Positions 9,376-18,121 are shown, counted from the stretch's first letter. The stretch is 64,000 bases of DNA from Sinobacterium norvegicum (GCF_923077115.1 NZ_CAKLPX010000002.1:310001-374000); one strand, 5' to 3'. Program-made: numbers and translations. Notes: a model not told the origin generated them from the letters alone.

Positions 9376-9783
9376 ATGAAAAAAATTGTAGCAATACGCC
9401 TGCGCCGTCGCGAAGATGGCGTGATCGCGTTTAAAGAAACCCAGCATGCCGAGATCATTTTTAGTTCTTATGATAAGCGTGATAATGCGGTTAAAAATCT
9501 GCAGGAAGAACTTTGCTATCGTCGCGGTATGGCGTTCAGTGTCGATGGTTGTGACTTGTTTTGGTTTGTTATCGACGACCAACGTAGTGTCGAATATTAT
9601 TTAGCGTTTAACGAGGTGGAGTGTGTCTTGTCTGGCGAGTGGTTGGAGTCGGCCAAGGCGAAGATTGCCGGCTATAGTGGTTTCCGCTATTACGACGCCT
9701 GCGCAGCATGGGCGGATGATATTACGCTGAAGGATCAGCAGCGAAAAATTGATTATAACCTTTCAAAATATACGAGAATCTAA
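9376..9783 (+). CDS. Hypothetical protein
   Basis: A soluble protein of about 135 residues starting MKKIVAIRLRRREDG. The frame is open to 9247, but that extension reads as a cysteine-rich non-coding translation, so I prefer the ATG at 9376 despite a weak ribosome site. The N-terminus is basic; a later stretch holds ECVLSGEWLESAKAKIAGYSGFRYYDACAAW. No domain recognised. It lies 40 bases upstream of cobS on the same strand and may be co-transcribed, though nothing in it suggests cobalamin chemistry. Confidence 0.6.
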   Translation: MKKIVAIRLRRREDGVIAFKETQHAEIIFSSYDKRDNAVKNLQEELCYRRGMAFSVDGCDLFWFVIDDQRSVEYYLAFNEVECVLSGEWLESAKAKIAGYSGFRYYDACAAWADDITLKDQQRKIDYNLSKYTRI

Positions 9784-9823
9784 GGCTGGCACTGCAGTTC
9801 AGTCAATAAAATAGGCGGTGTTA

Positions 9824-10630
9824 GTGGGTAAGATTTCAAACCAAATTTTTGTAGCGGTTGCCTTTTTGACGCGTCTGCCTGTGCCTGAAAATATTGATTA
9901 TTCTGACGATATTCAGCGACGATCTCAGCGCTTTTATCCCCTGGTTGGTTTGATTCTGGCGTTGATCAGTTTGCTGTTCTATTTTTTATTCGCGACTTTT
10001 TTACCGGTTAAATCTGCTGTTTTGTTGTTGTTGGTCACCACGATGTTGGCTACTGGCGGCCTTCATGAGGATGGCTTCGCCGATTGCTGTGATGGTTTTG
10101 GTGGCGGTTACGGCGATAAAGAAAAAATACTGAATATTATGAAAGACTCCCGGTTAGGGACTTTTGGTGTTGCGGGTTTGGTGTTTCTTGTTTTATTAAA
10201 ATGGCAGCTGTTGGTTATTATTGCACTGCACTCGCCACTGTTTTTATGTTTAGCCGTCGTGTTCTGTTACAGCGCCAGTCGTTGGCAGCCACTGTTGGTG
10301 ATGTCAAAAATGCAGTATGTCCAGCACCGTGGTAGTAAGACTGAGCAGCTTGAAAATAAATTGAGCGGCAAGGAGCTTTCTTTGTCTGCGGTGGTGAGCC
10401 TGCTGACAGCGGTGTTAATGATTCTATGCGGTGCTGCGGGTTTATTGCCGGCGATGGTGGTAATGCTCATTGTTGTTTTAACGGTATTCTTATTCAGCCA
10501 ATACTTTTGCCGTTTTTTACAGCGTCGCCTCGAAGGCTACACCGGCGATTGCCTGGGTGCTGGCCAACAAATAACTGAGATTATTATCTACCTCTGTTTG
10601 GCGGCGGCGGTCAGTCAGCACTGGCTATAG
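9824..10630 (+). CDS. cobS: Adenosylcobinamide-GDP ribazoletransferase CobS
   Basis: The membrane enzyme that joins alpha-ribazole (phosphate) to adenosylcobinamide-GDP in the last steps of cobalamin assembly. About 268 residues, with six to seven hydrophobic helices. The family signature is clear: N-terminal FVAVAFLTRLPVP, the acidic metal/substrate motif GGLHEDGFADCCDGFGGG, then KDSRLGTFGVAGL, and the C-terminal GYTGDCLGAGQQ. The start is GTG in either case; 9824 has AGG eight bases upstream, while 9818 is too close to it. The other late cobalamin genes (cobU, cobT, cobC), usual neighbours of cobS, are absent, and I see no cobalamin riboswitch in the short upstream gap. It abuts the convergent methyltransferase gene with no spacer. 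Confidence 0.94.
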   Translation: MGKISNQIFVAVAFLTRLPVPENIDYSDDIQRRSQRFYPLVGLILALISLLFYFLFATFLPVKSAVLLLLVTTMLATGGLHEDGFADCCDGFGGGYGDKEKILNIMKDSRLGTFGVAGLVFLVLLKWQLLVIIALHSPLFLCLAVVFCYSASRWQPLLVMSKMQYVQHRGSKTEQLENKLSGKELSLSAVVSLLTAVLMILCGAAGLLPAMVVMLIVVLTVFLFSQYFCRFLQRRLEGYTGDCLGAGQQITEIIIYLCLAAAVSQHWL

Positions 10631-11320
10631 TTACTGCTTCTTATTATTTGTTATTTTATCGTTGATAAAATGCAAAAAGCCAATCTCTCTCTGTCCCAGG
10701 GTGGCTACCTTTTCTTTTGCCCACACAAAAACCTTGTCATTAGAGCTGATACCGATGTCTTCGGCCTGTACTGCTAGTTTGCGCTGCAGGCTTTTTAACT
10801 GACCGTCGGTGGTGGTGGGGCTGTACTGATTGTTATCCACCGCTGGCAAGGGCATGGTGGATAGCTCATAGGCGTATAGCATAACGGCTTGGCTGAGGTT
10901 GAGAGAGGGGTAGCTGGTGGCCAGAGGGATGGATGTTAAGATATCGCAGCACTCAAGCTCACTGTTGCTGAGCCCGTGTTTCTCGCTGCCAAAGACGATG
11001 GCCACACGCTGCAACTGCTGGCTCTGGATCAACTCTTTCAGCTGTGTCGGGGGGTAGAGAGTCTCACGGTGATGACGGGGCTTGGCGCTGGTGCCGATGA
11101 CCAGGTCACAGTCGGCGGTTGCGGAGCCAAGATCATCGAACAATAGCGCGTTGCGCAATAGCTCGGTCGAGCCATGGGCGAGAATCCGCGCCTGCTTGTC
11201 GGTATGCGCGGTGGTGTTAATCAGTCGCAGCTGCGAAAAGCCCATGGTCTTGAGCGCACGGGCGCTGGCGCCAATGTTTTCTGGCACCGCGGGCTGACTG
11301 AGGATAAAAACAATCTCCAT
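10631..11320 (-). CDS. TrmH-family (SPOUT) RNA methyltransferase, LasT/YjtD-like
   Basis: A 229-residue SAM-dependent RNA methyltransferase of the TrmJ/LasT branch. The N-terminal block PENIGASARALKTMGFSQLRL, ARILAHGSTEL, LVIGTSAKPR, VAIVFGSEKHGLSNSEL and the knot-forming SYPSLNLSQAVMLYAYEL are all in place. Wording around these motifs is closer to E. coli LasT (YjtD) than to TrmJ, so I do not assert the Nm32 tRNA activity of TrmJ. A C-terminal helical tail of about 70 residues follows the knot. It lies 20 bases downstream of the SlyD-like gene on the same strand and probably shares its transcript. Confidence 0.9.
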   Translation of the reverse strand: MEIVFILSQPAVPENIGASARALKTMGFSQLRLINTTAHTDKQARILAHGSTELLRNALLFDDLGSATADCDLVIGTSAKPRHHRETLYPPTQLKELIQSQQLQRVAIVFGSEKHGLSNSELECCDILTSIPLATSYPSLNLSQAVMLYAYELSTMPLPAVDNNQYSPTTTDGQLKSLQRKLAVQAEDIGISSNDKVFVWAKEKVATLGQREIGFLHFINDKITNNKKQ

Positions 11321-11340
11321 GATTCGATATTCAGCCGTCT

Positions 11341-11826
11341 TTAGTGTTGGTGGCCACCGATGCCATGGGCGTGACCGTGGGCAATTTCTTCTTCGCTGGC
11401 GTCGCGAATACCCTCAACTTTCACCGAGAAGCGCAGCGTGAGACCAGCCAGAGGATGGTTGCCGTCGACGGTGGCTTGAAACTTACCCGCCTTTACCACG
11501 GTGGCGAGGCGGTCACCGTCCTTGGTGGTGACATAGACTTGAGAGCCTGCTTTTAAGCGTTTGCCTTTACCACCGCGAATTGACTTCACCGGGATGCGGC
11601 TGATCATAGCTTCGTCTCGGACGCCGTAGCCATCGATGGGGTCGAGTTCTATGGTCAGCTCGTCGCCAACCTTGTGGCCCGCCAAGGCGGCTTCCAGCTT
11701 GGGGAGTATGTTGCCGCAGCCATGCAGGTAGGCCATCGGTTCCTTGTCGCTGGCATCGAGCTGTTGATCATCGATGTCGGTCAATTGATAGTGAAAGCTG
11801 ATAACTTTGTTGTTCTCGATAATCAT
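11341..11826 (-). CDS. SlyD-like FKBP-type peptidyl-prolyl isomerase
   Basis: A folding helper of 161 residues that isomerises peptidyl-prolyl bonds. The FKBP core (YQLTDIDDQQLDASD, GCGNILPKLEAALAGHKVGD, ELDPIDGYG) has the inserted-flap region (VPVKSI...GSQVYVTTKDGDRLATVV, VDGNHPLAGLTLRFSVKV) of the SlyD type. The C-terminus is short and histidine-rich (HGHAHGIGGHQH) rather than the long Cys/His tail of E. coli SlyD, so metal binding is possible but reduced. The ATG at 11826 is chosen because AGGAAT lies immediately upstream; an upstream in-frame start is unsupported. Likely first gene of a pair with the LasT-like methyltransferase. Confidence 0.9.
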   Translation of the reverse strand: MIIENNKVISFHYQLTDIDDQQLDASDKEPMAYLHGCGNILPKLEAALAGHKVGDELTIELDPIDGYGVRDEAMISRIPVKSIRGGKGKRLKAGSQVYVTTKDGDRLATVVKAGKFQATVDGNHPLAGLTLRFSVKVEGIRDASEEEIAHGHAHGIGGHQH

Positions 11827-11953
11827 GGGGATTCCTAACGAAATAGACGGCGGCAAAAAACGCAATCATAGCTCGATAGTGAATGGGGGAGAAGTAAAAT
11901 ATCTGCCCAGTAGTAGCCGTCAGCCTCTAAGCATGGCAACGACGTGACGGTGA

Positions 11954-12856
11954 CTAATAGTTCTGGGCTATGTGCTGGCTTTGATTGTTATAGCTGACAC
12001 TGCCCATGTTATCTTCAGCGGGCTCGGGGCGGGTCATTTTATTGTGATCGTATTGCAATACTTCGGTTGAATGTAGTTTCTTGATCAGCTTTTGCGGTGT
12101 TGAGCCGGTCAGGGCCTTGCACTCGCGAGTCAGGTGAGCCTGGTCGCTGTATTGGGCCTTGGCTGTTAACTCCAGCAAATTAGGCTTCGGCGAGTTGCGC
12201 AAATCCATACACAGCTGTCGAATGCGTGTAATGCGGCCAAATTGTTTGGGCGTTAAACCTATTTGGGCGCGGAACTTACGTTCGAGTTGGCGCCGGCTGA
12301 TGCTGACCCGGTCGGCGACATCTTGAATGCGGACAGTACCGGCGGATTCTCTGATTATATTGATGGCCTGTTGCAAGACATCGGCCTGCTTGAAACGGGG
12401 TTGAAAATGCCTGAGGAAGAACGACTCGATGGCATAAAGCTGCTGTTCATGACCGCTGATTGCCAGCAACGGTTCGAGTAAGTTGACGGCAATATTAGGC
12501 CAGATCAGCGCGGCGGGAATGACGTTATCGAGCAGTTGCGTGCCATTAAGCTGCTGTTGAAAAACATTAATAGCGCCAGGCCAGAAGCGAACACCGATGA
12601 AGTAGCGTTGATTAGACTGTCGTTTTGCCGCCATCGGCTGGCTGCGCGGGCCAAATAATACGGCTTGATAGTCTAGATTACCGTGCAGACTGGTAATCGC
12701 TATCGAGAGGTCACAGCCGGCATCGGCGGCAAGGTTTTCAGGCAGGTGATGAAATTGATTGTCATAGTACCAAAAGCACTGGATATACTCTGCCAGTTTG
12801 TCGCAGGGTTGGAATTCAATGACCTGTTTTGTCAAGGGCGTCGACATCGTATTCAT
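11954..12856 (-). CDS. AraC-family transcriptional regulator
   Basis: A 300-residue DNA-binding regulator. Residues 1-170 form a ligand-sensing domain of the type found in short AraC proteins (FQPCDKLAEYIQCFWYYD, GVRFWPGAINVFQ); residues about 180-270 carry the two helix-turn-helix units (VRIQDVADRVSISRRQLERKFRAQIGLTPKQFGRITRI and YSDQAHLTRECKALTGSTPQKL). A polar 35-residue tail follows. I start at the ATG at 12856 (MNTMSTPLTKQ), preceded by AGAGA; the open frame reaches further but without a ribosome site. It is isolated, so its targets are unknown. Confidence 0.88.
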   Translation of the reverse strand: MNTMSTPLTKQVIEFQPCDKLAEYIQCFWYYDNQFHHLPENLAADAGCDLSIAITSLHGNLDYQAVLFGPRSQPMAAKRQSNQRYFIGVRFWPGAINVFQQQLNGTQLLDNVIPAALIWPNIAVNLLEPLLAISGHEQQLYAIESFFLRHFQPRFKQADVLQQAINIIRESAGTVRIQDVADRVSISRRQLERKFRAQIGLTPKQFGRITRIRQLCMDLRNSPKPNLLELTAKAQYSDQAHLTRECKALTGSTPQKLIKKLHSTEVLQYDHNKMTRPEPAEDNMGSVSYNNQSQHIAQNY

Positions 12857-13100
12857 AGTACTGTCTCTGTTTCTTAGTCGGCTGAATCTTTTGCTGCGAA
12901 CAGCGTCCACTATAGGAATAGCAAGAGTAGCGACGGCTAGTTTTTTATTATTTTTAGTGATGTTGCGATTTATCAGAAATACTAAATTCACCCTAACATA
13001 AAAAAATTGACATAATGACCGGTGACATGGTCGATTTGCGAAAAATAGTGAATTTTTTTAATCAATGAGCCAGCAGGGGGTAATACTGCAGGTGTTTGGC

Positions 13101-14696
13101 TTACAGTCTTGTCGTTGTCTCGTCAGCACCAAAGATACGGCTGATATGTTGCTCGAGGATGTCGTAGGTAAACGGCTTTTGCACAAACCCGAGTAAGCCT
13201 AGCTCAAACACATCCTGTAACTCTTGCTCGGCACTGTAGCCAGTAGAGAGCAGTGCTTTTATATTTGGATTGATTATTCTTAAATGGTTAAACAGTTGTT
13301 TGCCATCCATTTCTGGCATCACCATGTCCAGAATAACCAAGTCGAAGCTGTTGAAGCTGCTGCGGTAAAGCTCAATGGCTGTGGTCGGGTTGGCGACTGT
13401 TTCTACTCGATGCCCATAATGCTCAAAGAGTGTTTTTGAGTAATCGCGTACCACTTCTTCATCGTCAATCAGAAGGATGCGAATAGTGGGGGCGGTGGCT
13501 GCGATTGTGTGCTGAGGGTTGATGATGTTTTTTTCGAGCACAGGCAGAAGGATTTCGAAGGCTGTTCCTATATTGGCTTGGCTGGTGCAAAAGATGACGC
13601 CACTGTGTAGATGGACAGTGCCATACACCGATGCTAACCCCATTCCCGATCCCTTACCAAATTTTTTGGTGGTGAAGAAAGGCTCAAAAATATGCTGCTG
13701 AACCTCGTTTGTCATGCCGCTGCCGGTATCACTGACAGTGATTGATAAATAGTTTCCACCTTTGAGATTAAAGTCATTGACCGTTGAGGCCTCCAGTTGT
13801 TTGTTGCAGCTAGCGATCGTGATTTGCCCGCCCGAGGGCATTGCGTCCTTGGCATTGAGGCAGATGTTCAACAGAGCACTCTTTATCAGCGAGTCATCAC
13901 CGTGAACGCAGTAGTGTGGGGCCTCCAATTGGTGTTGAAGACTGATATTCCGGTCGATGGTGCAGCCCAGGATGGATAGCACGTCGTCAATAATCGCATG
14001 TACGGAGAAGTCTTTTTGTTGGTACTTACCTTTGCGGGCAAAGGTCAGTAATTCCGCTGTTAAGGTGGCGGCAGTCTGTGCTGTTTGCTCAATATGCCTG
14101 GCGTATTGGCCGATATCGTCTTGTGTCGTTTTTTGCTGAATGATTTCAGAAAAACCGAGTATACCCTGTATCAAATTATTAAAGTCATGGGCGATTCCCC
14201 CAGCTAACTGCCCAATTGCCTGCATTTTATGCGCGTGGCGCAAGGCCTCTTCTAGCTCTCGCTGCTTGGTAATGTCGCTGCCGATACTAAAGGCGCCGAC
14301 CGGGTTTCCGGCTTTGTCGACAATGACTTTGTTTGTCCACGAAACCCAAACACGATCGCCGTTTTTCTTGATGTTCTCATTGATATTGAGTTCATATTTT
14401 GTCGGATTTTGGCAGATATCATTCATCAGCGGCCGCAGATCGCGACCAGTGGACTCATTGCTGGGCACAATGGTATCCATTACATGCTGACCGATTATTT
14501 CCGCCTCACTATAACCGAAAAAGCGCTGAGCAAACTCGTTGAAATATGTGATTAACCCGGCGGTATTCCACCGCAAAATAATCGAGTTGGCATGCTCAAC
14601 GACTTCCTTGAAGCGGTCTTGATTATTACTGAAGTCGGTGAGAATACTGTCTTCAGAGATCTCTTTATGTTGGCTGGTATCGGAGGCGTTTGTCAT
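13101..14696 (-). CDS. PAS sensor histidine kinase with C-terminal receiver domain
   Basis: A soluble hybrid kinase of 531 residues. A PAS/PAC domain (about 25-145) is followed by a dimerisation helix with phospho-acceptor His170 in GGIAHDFNNLIQGI, an ATPase domain with N box CLNAKDAMP, SDTGSGM and GMGLASVYG, and a receiver domain (about 405-525) with IDDEE, phospho-acceptor Asp457 in LVILDMVMPEMDG, the conserved Thr/Ser in ALLSTGYS and Lys in FVQKPF. With no membrane segment it must sense an internal signal through PAS. No partner response regulator or phosphotransfer protein is adjacent. The nearby divergent CBS-domain gene is the only neighbour that might belong with it. Confidence 0.92.
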   Translation of the reverse strand: MTNASDTSQHKEISEDSILTDFSNNQDRFKEVVEHANSIILRWNTAGLITYFNEFAQRFFGYSEAEIIGQHVMDTIVPSNESTGRDLRPLMNDICQNPTKYELNINENIKKNGDRVWVSWTNKVIVDKAGNPVGAFSIGSDITKQRELEEALRHAHKMQAIGQLAGGIAHDFNNLIQGILGFSEIIQQKTTQDDIGQYARHIEQTAQTAATLTAELLTFARKGKYQQKDFSVHAIIDDVLSILGCTIDRNISLQHQLEAPHYCVHGDDSLIKSALLNICLNAKDAMPSGGQITIASCNKQLEASTVNDFNLKGGNYLSITVSDTGSGMTNEVQQHIFEPFFTTKKFGKGSGMGLASVYGTVHLHSGVIFCTSQANIGTAFEILLPVLEKNIINPQHTIAATAPTIRILLIDDEEVVRDYSKTLFEHYGHRVETVANPTTAIELYRSSFNSFDLVILDMVMPEMDGKQLFNHLRIINPNIKALLSTGYSAEQELQDVFELGLLGFVQKPFTYDILEQHISRIFGADETTTRL

Positions 14697-14997
14697 GATC
14701 GGCTAGTGGCTACCGCTGTTATTTTAATGTGTAATTAGCAGAGTAGTTTTTTCTTGCCGCTATTACCATTATAAAAATAGGTCAAATAGTTCTAAGCTGG
14801 CTGCGTTATTTGCATTGTTGAGGTTGCTGGGCTGGGTTAAGCTGAATGATTGTCGTTATTAATAGGGCGCTGCCGTGACCTCGGTCAGGGCTTGTACCTC
14901 AGCATGAATATAGTTATAAGTGAGAGGCAGGGATAAGAACCTGAACAATGCAGGACTTGTTGTAATGATTTATCTGTAACGATTAAGGAATACGACG
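14697..14997. other. Divergent intergenic region
   Basis: About 300 bases between the leftward kinase gene and rightward CBS gene. No small gene seen. It holds the palindrome listed at 14872-14891; both promoters must lie here. Confidence 0.5.
14872..14891. promoter_or_regulatory. Palindrome upstream of the CBS gene
   Basis: A 20-base near-perfect palindrome: core TGACC-TC-GGTCA flanked by GCC and GGC with one mismatched pair. It lies about 105 bases before the CBS start and 175 before the kinase start, and could be an operator or a small hairpin. Confidence 0.35.
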
Positions 14998-15411
14998 ATG
15001 GATGCTTTAACAGTGCAAGAATATATGGAATTTCAGCCGGTTGCTATCAGCAGTCAGGCAGTGTTGACGGATGTCATTCAGCTCTTATCGAAAAAAAGAG
15101 TATCGGGTGCGCCGGTAGTCGATGAGACCGGTGCGGTGATTGGTTTCGTGTCAGAGCAAGATTGTCTGCGCAGCCTGTTGATGAGCGGTTATCACTGCGA
15201 TAATGCCGAGACCGTCGACAACGTGATGAGTAAGGAGGTGCTGATGGTGGCGCCGGAGGACAGTGTGGTCGAATTAGCCCGTAAGATGACCGACAGTAAG
15301 CCCAAACTTTACCCGGTGGTTGAAAATAACAAGTTGGTGGGCTGTATAGACCGCCGCCAGGTCTTGTTGGCTATTGCGGAGAGTCAGATAGAAGGCTGCA
15401 AGGTCTGGTAA
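14998..15411 (+). CDS. Two-CBS-domain protein
   Basis: A 137-residue protein that is essentially one CBS pair (Bateman module), a ligand sensor that typically binds adenosine nucleotides. Domain 1 is about residues 5-60 (VSGAPVVDETGAVIGFVSEQD), domain 2 about 75-130 (KLYPVVENNKLVGCIDRRQVL). There is no attached effector domain, so it must act on another protein. The ATG at 14998 has AAGGAATAC upstream. It is convergent with the dioxygenase genes, 20 bases apart. Confidence 0.88.
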   Translation: MDALTVQEYMEFQPVAISSQAVLTDVIQLLSKKRVSGAPVVDETGAVIGFVSEQDCLRSLLMSGYHCDNAETVDNVMSKEVLMVAPEDSVVELARKMTDSKPKLYPVVENNKLVGCIDRRQVLLAIAESQIEGCKVW

Positions 15412-15430
15412 GCCATCGCTTGCAGCGGTG

Positions 15431-15976
15431 TTAAAAGAATATCCCCAGTGTTGGTGCGGTAATGACATTCCAGTCGATTATGACGTCCCTTGCCGCAATC
15501 TTTAATTCCCCATCGACTCTTCTTAGTGTATCTCTGCGCTGGGCGCTAAACAGATAATTATCCTGTTGATGTCTGCTGTAATTAATCATTATATTGCTGT
15601 AGCACCGAAGGCAATCAACCTGTTCCGTGGCCAGCACCTCAACATTGCTAACAAATCGACGGGTACGGGCTGGTGGATTGTCGGTCCAAGAGTTCTGTTT
15701 GAAGGCGCGCATAACTCGTACCGATAAAATGAAGTAATTCTCATCGCGCAGTGGTGGCTCGGTGCCATGACTGAGTTCTCGCTCGACACTGAGGTATTCC
15801 TCATTGCCGCGTTGTTTAGGGTCGACCTGGGGAATGTGTCTATTGGGCATACGGTAGATGACATCCTCGGTTACTAGAGCCAGCCATTGGCGATATTGGC
15901 GCTCGTCGAGCATTCGTGCCTCTCGATAGTAAAACTGTTCTACCTCGCTGATTAAGCTGCGGTCGGTCTTAGTCAT
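15431..15976 (-). CDS. Aromatic ring-hydroxylating dioxygenase beta subunit
   Basis: The small, non-catalytic subunit (181 residues, usual size) of a Rieske-type dioxygenase. It has the cystatin-like beta-subunit fold marks: EQFYYREARMLDERQYRQWLAL near the N-terminus, VTEDVIYRMP, TRRFVSNVEV and the C-terminal RRDTLRRVDGELKIAARDVIID. Its start overlaps the end of the alpha-subunit gene by eight bases, so the two are translated together. Confidence 0.92.
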   Translation of the reverse strand: MTKTDRSLISEVEQFYYREARMLDERQYRQWLALVTEDVIYRMPNRHIPQVDPKQRGNEEYLSVERELSHGTEPPLRDENYFILSVRVMRAFKQNSWTDNPPARTRRFVSNVEVLATEQVDCLRCYSNIMINYSRHQQDNYLFSAQRRDTLRRVDGELKIAARDVIIDWNVITAPTLGIFF

Positions 15977-17306
15977 TGTCTTGCTCCCCTTGCAGGCCTT
16001 TAATCAGTTGTTGTTGCCAGTGGCGATAGAAATCGCGGGCGTAATGTTCATCGAAGCAGCTACCAACCATGCCGGGCAGCTCTGGGTGTTCTTCGGCCTC
16101 GCCCATACCGAGGCCATAGTAAAAACGCTTGTTATCGGCATAATCGATATTGCTGCCACTGTATTGCTGTGACCACGCTTCGGAGTCCTCGCCTTCGAGC
16201 AGGCCGCCGGGACCAAACATCATGGTGTAGTTGACCCGTAGCTTTTGCTTGATGTGCTCCGGGGCGTTTTTTTCAACCACAAACCAAGACCAATATTCGA
16301 CCTGGCCGGGTCCCTTGGGATGGCTGGTTCGCAGTGTCATATTTGGCCATAGGAAGGACAGGTTAGGATAGACGCTATAGCACAGTGGTTTCAGTCGAGA
16401 GCGCACTTCCCCTAAACGTTCAGCGACCTTTTGATGGCACTGTTTAAGGTAATCTGCCACCTCCGGATCGAAGGCGGCAATACCATCCATGCCGAACAGA
16501 CGCTGCTCCTCGTGGCTGTCCTCAGGCATTAACCGGACCGCAACCCCATGACCGGGTTTGGGGACAACATTATGGCCGTATTCTTCCAGCTCCGTGACGG
16601 CCGGGCTGCCCTGTTCCAGCAGTGAACCGTGTAAATAGGGGCCGTGGCCAACATCGCCAAGTTGATTTTCTACTGGCAGCTTCCAGTTGGCGTTGATCAG
16701 CCATTTATGAGGTGGCCCAATGACTTCGATACCGCCGTCGAAGCGGTCAAACATGCAATCGAGATACCAGGCCATATCGCCAAGGTGCTCCAGCAGTGGC
16801 TCAACACCGGCATCCATACAGGCAAAAATTAAGCCGCGGTAGCTGTCGACACGGGGTACTTTTTGTAGACCAAGCTCCTCCTTGTTTGGTTTGTTGCAGA
16901 CCTTGCGCTCTTGGGGAATGGCTGCTAATTCACCTTCGACGGTAAATGACCAGTTGTGATAAGGGCATACAAAGCGCTTGGTATTGCCCTGGTCGGCACG
17001 GCAGACGGGTACGCCACGGTGACTGCAACTGTTGATATTGACGTGAACCTCGCCATCGTTACCGCGGGCGACAATGACCGGGGTTTCACCGATAAAGCTG
17101 GTGATGAAGTCGCCGTGCTTCTCCAGCTGTGATTCGTGGCCCATATACACCCAGTTGCGGCCAAAAATATGTTTTTTTTCCAGCTCATAGACGGCGGGGT
17201 CGGTAAACGTCCTGCGGTGTACGAAGTCGCCTTCTTCGCTGACCAACTCTGATAGCTCGGGTCCATCATACAGTTGTTTGGCCGCTATTCGGTTGCACGC
17301 TGCCAT
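15969..17306 (-). CDS. Aromatic ring-hydroxylating dioxygenase alpha subunit
   Basis: The catalytic large subunit (445 residues). Rieske [2Fe-2S] ligands are Cys94 and His96 (CSHRG) and Cys114 and His117 (CPYHNW). The mononuclear iron site has the bridging Asp218 and ligands His221 and His226 in GDVGHGPYLHG. The start (ATG at 17306) has AAGGATA upstream. The substrate cannot be told from sequence; the subunit composition points to a multi-component dioxygenase on an aromatic or polycyclic ring. No ferredoxin or reductase gene is nearby, so electron-transfer partners must be shared or lie elsewhere. Regulation is probably by the divergent TetR protein through the operators at 17344-17402. Confidence 0.93.
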   Translation of the reverse strand: MAACNRIAAKQLYDGPELSELVSEEGDFVHRRTFTDPAVYELEKKHIFGRNWVYMGHESQLEKHGDFITSFIGETPVIVARGNDGEVHVNINSCSHRGVPVCRADQGNTKRFVCPYHNWSFTVEGELAAIPQERKVCNKPNKEELGLQKVPRVDSYRGLIFACMDAGVEPLLEHLGDMAWYLDCMFDRFDGGIEVIGPPHKWLINANWKLPVENQLGDVGHGPYLHGSLLEQGSPAVTELEEYGHNVVPKPGHGVAVRLMPEDSHEEQRLFGMDGIAAFDPEVADYLKQCHQKVAERLGEVRSRLKPLCYSVYPNLSFLWPNMTLRTSHPKGPGQVEYWSWFVVEKNAPEHIKQKLRVNYTMMFGPGGLLEGEDSEAWSQQYSGSNIDYADNKRFYYGLGMGEAEEHPELPGMVGSCFDEHYARDFYRHWQQQLIKGLQGEQDND

Positions 17307-17343
17307 GGTTTTATCCTTATTGTTGATGCTTATTTAGATAAAA

Positions 17344-17402
17344 GTTATCACTTAATAACTTTATTGCAAGGTCGTTGTCTAAAAAAGTTAATAACTGATA
17401 AC
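17344..17402. promoter_or_regulatory. Paired inverted operators between dioxygenase and TetR genes
   Basis: Two copies of a 19-base motif face each other: GTTATCACTTAATAACTTT at 17344-17362 on the plus strand and GTTATCAGTTATTAACTTT on the minus strand (17384-17402), differing at two positions. Each copy itself contains inverted AGTTA/TAACT arms. They fill the 104-base divergent promoter region, 8 bases from the TetR start, as expected for TetR autorepression and control of the dioxygenase. Confidence 0.7.
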
Positions 17403-17410
17403 ATAGCCCC

Positions 17411-18049
17411 ATGAAAACGAATCAACAGATCACCTCATTGAATGAAGAGGCAAGGCTGACCAAGGGTGAGCGAACTGCGCAACGTATTTTAGACAGCGCC
17501 GAAAAATGCTTTGCCCAGTATGGCTATACCGGTACCAGTCTGCGTCAAGTAGCGGCAGAGGTCGGTATCAAAGAGCCTGGGCTTTATCGACACTTCGCCA
17601 ATAAGGAAGCGCTTTATCGCCAGATGCTGGAGCGAGCTTTGCGCCCTATTGCCGACACCATGGAGGTGTTGTTAGATGAACAGGTTGGAATAGATGGCCT
17701 GCAGTTTTTACCCGAAAAAATGTTTATATTGCTCGGACAGTCGCCCCAAGTTGCTGTCTTGCTGCAGCAGGCTGTTGCCCACAGCCGTTCAATGCAGCAG
17801 CAGGATTCATTCATCGCCGCCTGGTTGGCTGAGTTAATTAGTCAGGGGCGACGGTTATTTATCCACAGCAGTGGTAAGGAAGTCGATGACGCCGATGTGG
17901 TATTAAAGATTATCAACCTGTTTAATCTTTGTACGGGTTTCTATGCTTCTGCGGCATTGATGATGGAATTGTTGCCTGAGGATGTTTCGACTGATGACCT
18001 GATGCAGCGTCAACGGCAAATACTGGGCCGCATGGCTGCGGCTCTATAA
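17411..18049 (+). CDS. TetR-family regulator of the dioxygenase operon
   Basis: A 212-residue repressor. The helix-turn-helix (about residues 20-65) reads RILDSAEKCFAQYGYTGTSLRQVAAEVGI then GLYRHFANKEALYRQML, a typical TetR DNA-binding domain. The C-terminal ligand domain is helical and unrecognised. It is divergent from the dioxygenase genes across a 104-base gap that holds two matching operators, so local control is strongly suggested. The inducer is presumably the dioxygenase substrate or a related compound. Confidence 0.9.
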   Translation: MKTNQQITSLNEEARLTKGERTAQRILDSAEKCFAQYGYTGTSLRQVAAEVGIKEPGLYRHFANKEALYRQMLERALRPIADTMEVLLDEQVGIDGLQFLPEKMFILLGQSPQVAVLLQQAVAHSRSMQQQDSFIAAWLAELISQGRRLFIHSSGKEVDDADVVLKIINLFNLCTGFYASAALMMELLPEDVSTDDLMQRQRQILGRMAAAL

Positions 18050-18071
18050 TGTGGCTACATCATGTAGCGAG

Positions 18072-18094
18072 TTACCCCCAGATTCTGTGGGTAA
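18072..18094. terminator. Hairpin after the TetR gene
   Basis: TTACCCCCA and TGTGGGTAA form 9-base arms with one mismatch and a 5-base loop, 22 bases after the TetR stop. There is no T-tract, so intrinsic termination would be weak. Confidence 0.3.
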
Positions 18095-18121
18095 GCCCGT
18101 GTATAACATGGTTTGATTAAC

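Noticed and set aside
9784-9823. Cobalamin riboswitch before cobS
   Set aside because: The gap is only about 40 bases and shows no B12-box-like sequence.
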